From: CAAGNP01 sp964611185
GTDB lineage: Bacteria; Bacteroidota; Bacteroidia; Bacteroidales; UBA932
DNA: 12,769 nt
Assembly (NCBI GenBank): GCA_964611185.1
Contig: CAZSXE010000041.1
Location: forward strand, 1-12,769
Direction of reading: 5' to 3'
How positions within the stretch are numbered: position 1 is the first letter of the stretch; every line of letters starts with the position of its first letter. The position numbers and the translations under genes were made by a program. This document shows positions 6,878 through 12,769 of this stretch, piece by piece. The notes under the pieces were generated by a model. That model saw only the letters and a list, made by a program, of their open reading frames with translations, was not told the origin of the DNA and searched no databases.

Positions 6878-7988
6878 AGAGGTAAGTTCGGTATATCACG
6901 CCATTAAAGAGTTTAAACCCGATTTTCTTCACTTCCTCATTACGAAGGAGGTGTCGGAGCAGCATCTGAAAGTGCTTGATACCCTTCAGGAGAATATCCA
7001 ATGGAAGGCCTATATGATCGACGCATACGATGGGGCAAGTGTCATAAAACAATGTCGTAGAATCCACGAGGATATAGCTTCTATGCCACAAGAGGGTGAA
7101 ACTGATATTACATATAATCTTTCTGAGGGGACGAAAATCATGTCTATGGCTGCATTCTGTGTCGCTAAAGAGAAAGGGGTTAAAGCGATATATCTTACTC
7201 AGACAGGTGAGGTGGTGGATCTTATGACTTTCAAATTGAGTGCCCTTTCAACCACCATTGACAACACTGAGCTGCTTAACCTCAGCGGAAACAGACTTTG
7301 GACCTATATCAGTGTCCACCAGCTTCCGGAAAGCGCCGTCCAGACTTCCTATGCAATCAAAGATTTTATCGAGAGATATCGTTCCGATTATTCCAAAATT
7401 CAGAATTATTTTCGCTACCAAGCCAGAAGGCAAATAACAAATCTCCCATCTACCTTTGATGCAGGAGATGGACTGAAAGTCACAATTCAGCGCGGGAGGG
7501 TGAAAATTTTTAAGAAACATCGTCCTCTTTTGAGCCTTAGCCACCACAATAGCGTATATCTCTTCTTCGGTGGCAGATGGTGGGAAGCCCTTGTCGGCTC
7601 ACAAGTCAAAAAATGGGTTAACTTGAAAGGAAAAGGGACTGAGGCGTGGCAGAGCGTAGTATTTCAGTCAACCAATAATAACGATAAGGTTAAAAACGAA
7701 ATAGATGTTTTGATTAACAATAACAACAGTCTTATCTTTCTCGAATGTAAATCAGGTCATATTTTTCAAGAGGATATTTACAAAATCAACTCTGTCAAAA
7801 ACACCTACGGAGGAGAGATTTCTACAGCAGCATTAGCAAGCTACTACCCGTTGGAACCACTAATCAAAGAAAAGTGTGAGGATCTGGGTATTCACTATTT
7901 CGCCCCCGAGTCCGACAATCAGCGACATTCTTTCATCAATACTCTACCGCAATGGCTCAATAAAGTAAGCGAATGCATAGAATTATAG
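6849..7988 (+). CDS. CARF-like PD-(D/E)XK nuclease resembling Card1/Can2 (DUF1887)
   Basis: A 379-residue two-domain protein. The N-terminal half (about 1-135) looks like a CARF ligand-sensing Rossmann fold: MKHQIITIGKEVSSVYHAI as the first strand and helix, then ITYNLSEGTKIMSMAAF (87-103), which corresponds to the N-x-T-G-G-T-K ligand-binding motif. A middle region (140-235) links to a PD-(D/E)XK nuclease core with GGRWWEALV (E246), NEIDVLI (D286) and LIFLECKSG (E299, K301). Known members, Card1 and Can2, are homodimers in which cyclic tetra-adenylate made by type III CRISPR complexes switches on nucleic acid cleavage. The length and domain order fit them. No CRISPR component is nearby, so its activator is unknown. 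The start overlaps the ankyrin gene by 29 nt, and no Shine-Dalgarno sequence is obvious. It converges on the permease gene with 4 bp between stops. Confidence 0.8.
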   Translation: MKHQIITIGKEVSSVYHAIKEFKPDFLHFLITKEVSEQHLKVLDTLQENIQWKAYMIDAYDGASVIKQCRRIHEDIASMPQEGETDITYNLSEGTKIMSMAAFCVAKEKGVKAIYLTQTGEVVDLMTFKLSALSTTIDNTELLNLSGNRLWTYISVHQLPESAVQTSYAIKDFIERYRSDYSKIQNYFRYQARRQITNLPSTFDAGDGLKVTIQRGRVKIFKKHRPLLSLSHHNSVYLFFGGRWWEALVGSQVKKWVNLKGKGTEAWQSVVFQSTNNNDKVKNEIDVLINNNNSLIFLECKSGHIFQEDIYKINSVKNTYGGEISTAALASYYPLEPLIKEKCEDLGIHYFAPESDNQRHSFINTLPQWLNKVSECIEL

Positions 7989-7992
7989 TTCA

Positions 7993-10368
7993 TTAATCAC
8001 ACTTGAGAGATTCAACAGGATTTGCATAAGCTGCCTGAAGACTTCTGAGTGTTATTATGAGAACGGTAATTATGAAGATGGCACCGTATGCGGCGATGAA
8101 AATCCACACCGGAATCGGACTCTGATAAGTAAAATTCTTAAGCCATATTTTAATAATGACTATCGATATAGGTACTGCTACGATGAAACTAATCGACATT
8201 ATCTTTATATAAACGATATTAAGCATCATAAGTATCTGATTTACAGTCGAGCCCATAACTCTGCGCAAGCCTATTTCTTTTCTTTTAAACTGAGTTTCGA
8301 AATAAATAAGGCCCAAGATACCTATTATGGAAATAAATACAGACAATGCACAGAATATGAGAATCATAGTACTCAGGGCATCCTCCTTGGCGTAAAGACG
8401 ACCGATATTTTCATCCATAAACCGTATATTGATATCGTCATCGGTAGTAGCGGGTGACATCTCCTTAATAGACTCTCTGATATGCACCATACACCCTTTC
8501 AAATCAGCTTCAGGGGCGAGTTTAATATAGCAGAAAGAGGGATAATACCACATCTGCGAACCGAAAACATATAATGCTATGGGGGTGATTCCATAGTTAA
8601 GTGGCATAAAATTAAAATCTTTTACTATTCCCACTACCTCACAATCATCGACATGACCATAGAGTTTTTCTCCCACTTTAAAACCGTATGATTTGACAGC
8701 TGTTTCATTAAAAATAAATGACCCTGCCGCTTTGGTGTCATCAGACTCGGTGAAATCTCGCCCCTCCACCACCTTCATTCCGAAAAAGTCGATGAAATTC
8801 GGAGCTACCGGGAAGCAGTCGAACTGAACATCTTCCCCTTTATACCCTCTTCCCCATCCCATTTTACCATTCGATATAATCATTCCGCTTCCAAAAGTAG
8901 CATCGAGAATCTGCGGATTCTTCTGTAGCTTGGATGTGAATCCAGCCCTATCTGAAGAGATATTATTATTAACACTGACTGTCAATATGTTTTCGCTCGT
9001 ATATCCCATATCATATTTCTTCATATATTTTGACTGTATATTCATAAACAGAGCTACGATAATCAGGACAAAAGATATTACATATTGAAAGAGAATCAAC
9101 CCGAAACGAAGAGCCCTCCCTTTCGGAGAGAGTGAGAAGCTCCCTTTCAGAACAAGTGCGGGGGGAAACGAACTGCTATAAACAGCAGGATAAACTCCTG
9201 CTACTATTCCTGTTATTACGGCTATCGCCAATGCGACAATGATAACAGGTATATTGTCCGACAGGACCATCGAAGCAGAGAAAAGCGAACTTATCGAACT
9301 TCCTGCGAGAAAATGGATAATTATCAGGGACAAAAAAAAGGAAATTAGGGATATGGCACACGCCTGCAAAATTTTCCTCACTCTTATCTCAAAATTGGTA
9401 CTACCAAGCACTTTGCGCGTATTTATATCCTTGATAACTAAAGGAATACTCGCTATGGAAAAATTTATGAAATTAATGATAGCTATGAAAATTATCAGAA
9501 TGGAAACGCTCAACAATGTATAAAGAGTAGCTTTATTGGCCTTCTCGGCCCAGTCATACCTGACATTTTTCGAATAATGAATATCGGCAATGGGGGTGAG
9601 AAATATTTTGCCTTTTACCACAGATAAAAGAGAATCTCTATCAAGTGAGAGAATCTCATCGGAGCTCTCTTTAACCATCACTTCAGCAATCTCGTCAATA
9701 ATCTTGCCTATATTGTCGTTATTGTTGATTTTTATAAGTGTGCTATAATTATAATTTGAGTAATTATCATAGTTTTCTTTTCCTATTTCAGCTATCAATC
9801 CATTCTTAAACGAACAGTTAAGGGGAAGATCCTTATAAATACCAACTACTGTGCTATTATTTCCATTTTCCGATATTATAATTTTTCCTATCGGATCTTC
9901 ATTCCCAAATAATTCTTTAGCTGTTTTCAGTGACATCAAAACATTTCCAGGTTCTTTCAGCTTTTCAGAATCACCGGAGACCATCTCCATCCCCAGCAGA
10001 GCGACAATAGGGGCAGTAGCCGTCTCCATATTGATGCCTATCAGTGAAGCATCGGGACTCTCGCTCTTTCTGAATTTGTAAAGATCGGAACCATTCATTT
10101 TTGAAAGTTCACACAACTCTTCAATATCGGGACACGCCGCCTTTATATTTCTTGCCAAAGGCCTCGAAGTATTAGCTGAACGCATCGAACTCCCCTCTTG
10201 CTGATGAAATGTATGTTCAAAACGATAAATTCTATCATAATCTTTATAACATTTGTCATAATTCATATCATAACTAACCTGGATTATTATTATGATAAAT
10301 GCTACAAAAGAGACTGTCAATCCGATAATATTCAGACAATTGGAAAAAGTGGCCTTCGTAAATTTCAT
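7993..10368 (-). CDS. MacB/FtsX-type ABC transporter permease (second of tandem pair)
   Basis: A 791-residue inner-membrane permease of the MacB_PCD/FtsX class with duplicated architecture. A first membrane helix (12-32) is followed by a periplasmic domain (33-280) with the usual SYDMNYDKCYKDYDRIYR start. Helices at about 282-308, 333-354 and 374-396 follow, then a helix at 419-443 and a second periplasmic domain (444-665). The last helices lie at about 667-690, 717-740 and 752-775. FtsX-domain signatures are NTRKVLGST (316-324) and RKEIGLRRVMGSTVNQI (696-712), and the C-terminus ANPVESLKCD is typical. These permeases work mechanically with a MacB/LolD-like ATPase; no cargo can be inferred. 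The N-terminus is slightly short for the family, but an in-frame TAA only 18 nt upstream, the stop of the preceding gene, rules out a longer start. Confidence 0.92.
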   Translation of the reverse strand: MKFTKATFSNCLNIIGLTVSFVAFIIIIIQVSYDMNYDKCYKDYDRIYRFEHTFHQQEGSSMRSANTSRPLARNIKAACPDIEELCELSKMNGSDLYKFRKSESPDASLIGINMETATAPIVALLGMEMVSGDSEKLKEPGNVLMSLKTAKELFGNEDPIGKIIISENGNNSTVVGIYKDLPLNCSFKNGLIAEIGKENYDNYSNYNYSTLIKINNNDNIGKIIDEIAEVMVKESSDEILSLDRDSLLSVVKGKIFLTPIADIHYSKNVRYDWAEKANKATLYTLLSVSILIIFIAIINFINFSIASIPLVIKDINTRKVLGSTNFEIRVRKILQACAISLISFFLSLIIIHFLAGSSISSLFSASMVLSDNIPVIIVALAIAVITGIVAGVYPAVYSSSFPPALVLKGSFSLSPKGRALRFGLILFQYVISFVLIIVALFMNIQSKYMKKYDMGYTSENILTVSVNNNISSDRAGFTSKLQKNPQILDATFGSGMIISNGKMGWGRGYKGEDVQFDCFPVAPNFIDFFGMKVVEGRDFTESDDTKAAGSFIFNETAVKSYGFKVGEKLYGHVDDCEVVGIVKDFNFMPLNYGITPIALYVFGSQMWYYPSFCYIKLAPEADLKGCMVHIRESIKEMSPATTDDDINIRFMDENIGRLYAKEDALSTMILIFCALSVFISIIGILGLIYFETQFKRKEIGLRRVMGSTVNQILMMLNIVYIKIMSISFIVAVPISIVIIKIWLKNFTYQSPIPVWIFIAAYGAIFIITVLIITLRSLQAAYANPVESLKCD

Positions 10369-10386
10369 TACTATTTTTAGATTTAA

Positions 10387-12765
10387 TTATTCCCTACCTA
10401 TAGCTTTTACCGGATTTTCACGAGAAATACGGAAAGCTCTTAAAAATACTACTATTAATATTACCGCCAGCAGACAGAGAGCCGACAGGATAAAAATCCA
10501 TGGGGAAAGGGGTATCTTCTGCGAAAACTGCTCTATCCATTTAGAGGCTATGAAATACGATACCACACATCCTGCGATAATGCTCGGAATCGAGATATAG
10601 AGCATATTTTTTGAGAAAAGTTCATAAATTTCCGAAGGAACTGCTCCGTTCACCTTCCTTATGGCGATTTCGCGGCTGCGGCGAAGAATTTCGTCATTGG
10701 TGTAACCGATAAGCCCTATCAGGGCAATGAGGAGGGTGATTATCCCCCCTACAAAGACTGAGTCTCTCACCTGCTGAGCTCCTTGGTACAGGGCTTGCAT
10801 CTCTTCGGCATAGGAAGCCACTGAAACGCTCTTGTTGGGAATATTCTTCTCTACTACCTGCTGCACCATAGCGATACTCTCCGAATCAAAGTATTTCAGT
10901 TTAACCAAAACGATACTTACATATTTATCATCCAAAAACATTATGCTCGGACGGATATCGGGGTCAGCTATCGATCCTATCTTAATATCGTTATATACAC
11001 CTGATATGGTAAAATAATCGGTACTGCTTTGACTGTGTTCTGTTATAATTATCTGTTTCCCTACTGCCCCTTCACTCCAGTCAGTGTAGTTATTCATTTT
11101 ATCGACAAAAGATTTACTAACAATCACATCATTCGGCAATTTCGGTTCATTACCCTCGACTATTTTTATTCCCATCATCTTCCAATAACCCTCGCTATAC
11201 CCATAAAGATCGGCGATATTGAAAAGTTCTCTTTCATCCCCCGGCAGAAAGATGTTATTTCCGCTTGCGTACCACACCGGCACCGTATATTGCGCCGTTT
11301 CCACCCCCATCACTTGAGGAAGAGCCTTCAATTCTGCAATTGCCCCATGGATATTATCTACTTTAGCACCTGACACACTACATACCAATAGATTATCATA
11401 GTTATATCCCGGATCATCGTTTGTCATCATATTGTATTGTCTTATAATCACTATAAGTAGAGATATAAGGATGGCAGAGGCTATTATCTGCACTGAGAGC
11501 AATACGAGTTTCCATCTCCTCTTTGTCTCTTTATAACCTCTGAACACCGATGATACCGGTACTTTTTCAAAAATATATGCCGGTATGAAACCGGAGATAA
11601 AGAAGACAACGATGCAAACCCCTGCCGAAATAAGAAGAGCCTGCATTGAAAATACGGAGGAGAAAGATGCTCCGATAAGCTCCTCAATCTTCCCCCTGAA
11701 TGCGAAAATAAGCACTACTGCTACCGCCAATGAGACAATGATATTGATCAGTGCCTCCGCAAACATTATCCCCCTGATGTTGTTGCCTTCGGCACCATAA
11801 CACTTGCGTATGGCTACCTCCTTCCCTTTCGAGATCAAAGTAGAAATTACTATAAGGATATAGTTCATCAAGGCGGTAAAAATCAGGATAAAAGCTATCA
11901 ATGAGAGCACAATGTTCATATTTCTGATATTCGTATTGCCCGAATGAATCTCATTAAAAGGTTTCAATATGTACCCAAGTTCCAAACCTGACTCCCTTAA
12001 CTCTTCAAGAGGCTGATTATCCTCCTGCATCTTTCTTATTGCGGCAGCTGTCTGGGGCCCGTAAGGATCCATATCAGGGGTTACTTTCACATAAGCGCGA
12101 TAGCGATCGTTACCGACCCAATTTTCACGACTTTCTTTCCGATAAGTCTCCATCGAGATGTAAATATCGTATTTCACTACAGAATTTTCAGGAATATCCT
12201 CAAATACTGCGTCTATGACAATGGGGGCATTCAAAATTCCGTCACGAAAGATTGTTTTTCCCATAGCCTCTTCCACTCCTCCGAGTTTCTCTGCAGTACT
12301 TCTGCTTACAGCACAATGCCAAGGCTGAGAAAGTGCTTTCACCAAATCTCCTGCAATTACGGGACGGGGGAGCACCTTGAAATAATTGGTATCAGCACAT
12401 ATCATCGAAGCAGAATACTTCTTCATATCTTCGGTGAAAATATAATCCTCTCCAACTCCCAGCCATGTGATACGGGTAGCAAATTCAATCCCGGGGACAT
12501 AGTCTTGAAAGCCGAGGGCGATAGCACCGCTCACCTGATTAAACTCTCCTTCATCCTTTTTCCCTTCCTCTCCACGCTCAATAGTAGAGGCAATTATATA
12601 AATTCTATCGTTGTCAGGATAGAAATTTTCATAAGATGATTCAAAAAAGACTTTCGAAATGAGAATTATTCCCACCGCAAGTCCAAGCCCCAATGAGAGC
12701 ACCTTAATAATATTCTTGTTTCCCCTGTGGAAAAAGTTTCTGATGGCCAATAAAATACTTTTCAT
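10387..12765 (-). CDS. MacB/FtsX-type ABC transporter permease (first of tandem pair)
   Basis: A 792-residue permease with the same duplicated plan as the next gene. A helix at 19-41 and a periplasmic MacB_PCD domain (42-282), beginning ESSYENFYPDNDRIY, come first. Helices at about 284-310, 332-356, 375-398 and 418-442 follow, then a second periplasmic domain (443-668) and helices at 670-688, 721-741 and 755-778. FtsX signatures occur at 313-326 (KGKEVAIRKCYGAE) and 696-708 (RSREIAIRKVNGA), and the end ENPVKAIGRE is family-typical. The ATG lies 4 bp from the window edge, so its promoter and any upstream ATPase gene are not visible. Spacing of 18 bp to the second permease indicates one operon. 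Sequence similarity between the two permeases is low outside the family motifs, so they are probably not a recent duplication and may form a heterodimer. Confidence 0.92.
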   Translation of the reverse strand: MKSILLAIRNFFHRGNKNIIKVLSLGLGLAVGIILISKVFFESSYENFYPDNDRIYIIASTIERGEEGKKDEGEFNQVSGAIALGFQDYVPGIEFATRITWLGVGEDYIFTEDMKKYSASMICADTNYFKVLPRPVIAGDLVKALSQPWHCAVSRSTAEKLGGVEEAMGKTIFRDGILNAPIVIDAVFEDIPENSVVKYDIYISMETYRKESRENWVGNDRYRAYVKVTPDMDPYGPQTAAAIRKMQEDNQPLEELRESGLELGYILKPFNEIHSGNTNIRNMNIVLSLIAFILIFTALMNYILIVISTLISKGKEVAIRKCYGAEGNNIRGIMFAEALINIIVSLAVAVVLIFAFRGKIEELIGASFSSVFSMQALLISAGVCIVVFFISGFIPAYIFEKVPVSSVFRGYKETKRRWKLVLLSVQIIASAILISLLIVIIRQYNMMTNDDPGYNYDNLLVCSVSGAKVDNIHGAIAELKALPQVMGVETAQYTVPVWYASGNNIFLPGDERELFNIADLYGYSEGYWKMMGIKIVEGNEPKLPNDVIVSKSFVDKMNNYTDWSEGAVGKQIIITEHSQSSTDYFTISGVYNDIKIGSIADPDIRPSIMFLDDKYVSIVLVKLKYFDSESIAMVQQVVEKNIPNKSVSVASYAEEMQALYQGAQQVRDSVFVGGIITLLIALIGLIGYTNDEILRRSREIAIRKVNGAVPSEIYELFSKNMLYISIPSIIAGCVVSYFIASKWIEQFSQKIPLSPWIFILSALCLLAVILIVVFLRAFRISRENPVKAIGRE

Positions 12766-12769
12766 ATAT

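Noticed and set aside
6831..7547. Minus-strand open frames opposite the CARF-nuclease gene
   Set aside because: They lack domains and conserved features, while the plus-strand frame carries the CARF and nuclease motifs throughout.

Overview
The window looks like chromosomal DNA from a Bacteroidota, most likely Bacteroidales, species. The base composition is moderately AT-rich. Starts preceded by weak or no Shine-Dalgarno sequence are the rule, and -7 boxes of the Bacteroidota form TAnnTTTG lie upstream of several genes. The gene set also fits: a YitT/DUF2179 protein, a PIF1-like helicase with a C-terminal HRDC domain, a YugP-type zinc peptidase, RuvC, and a tandem pair of ~790-residue MacB/FtsX-type permeases. 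The genus cannot be fixed from the sequence alone.

Layout, left to right. Positions 1-157 hold only a doubtful gene start running off the left edge. A YitT-family membrane protein lies on the minus strand (158-1081). Divergent from it is a two-gene unit: a small four-helix membrane protein (1251-1718) overlapping a 62-residue XRE-type regulator (1711-1899). A promoter embedded in repeated GTAAA/TTTAC half-sites precedes the unit, so it is probably autoregulated. Two minus-strand genes follow, probably one transcript: the YugP-like zinc peptidase (4280-4951) leading into the PIF1-HRDC helicase (1949-4240). The helicase linker carries a perfect 54-bp tandem duplication and a short sequence core that also recurs inverted in the same gene.

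Divergent from the peptidase is a plus-strand series: ruvC (5122-5682), an exported ankyrin-repeat protein (5735-6877) and, overlapping it by 29 nt, a CARF-like protein with a PD-(D/E)XK nuclease domain resembling Card1/Can2 (DUF1887) (6849-7988). The last gene is the most interesting item. Proteins of this type are cyclic-oligoadenylate-activated effectors of type III CRISPR systems, yet no CRISPR array, cas gene or nucleotide cyclase is visible here. Converging on it, with only 4 bp between stop codons, are two tandem minus-strand ABC-type permeases (10387-12765, then 7993-10368), 18 bp apart. Their ATPase partner is not in the window.

Functionally the window mixes DNA repair and recombination (RuvC, PIF1-HRDC), envelope functions (YitT, zinc peptidase, FtsX-like permeases, ankyrin protein) and a probable stress- or phage-response nuclease. 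No tRNA, rRNA, transposase, CRISPR array or convincing intrinsic terminator was found, and no stretch longer than 300 bases lacks a gene.
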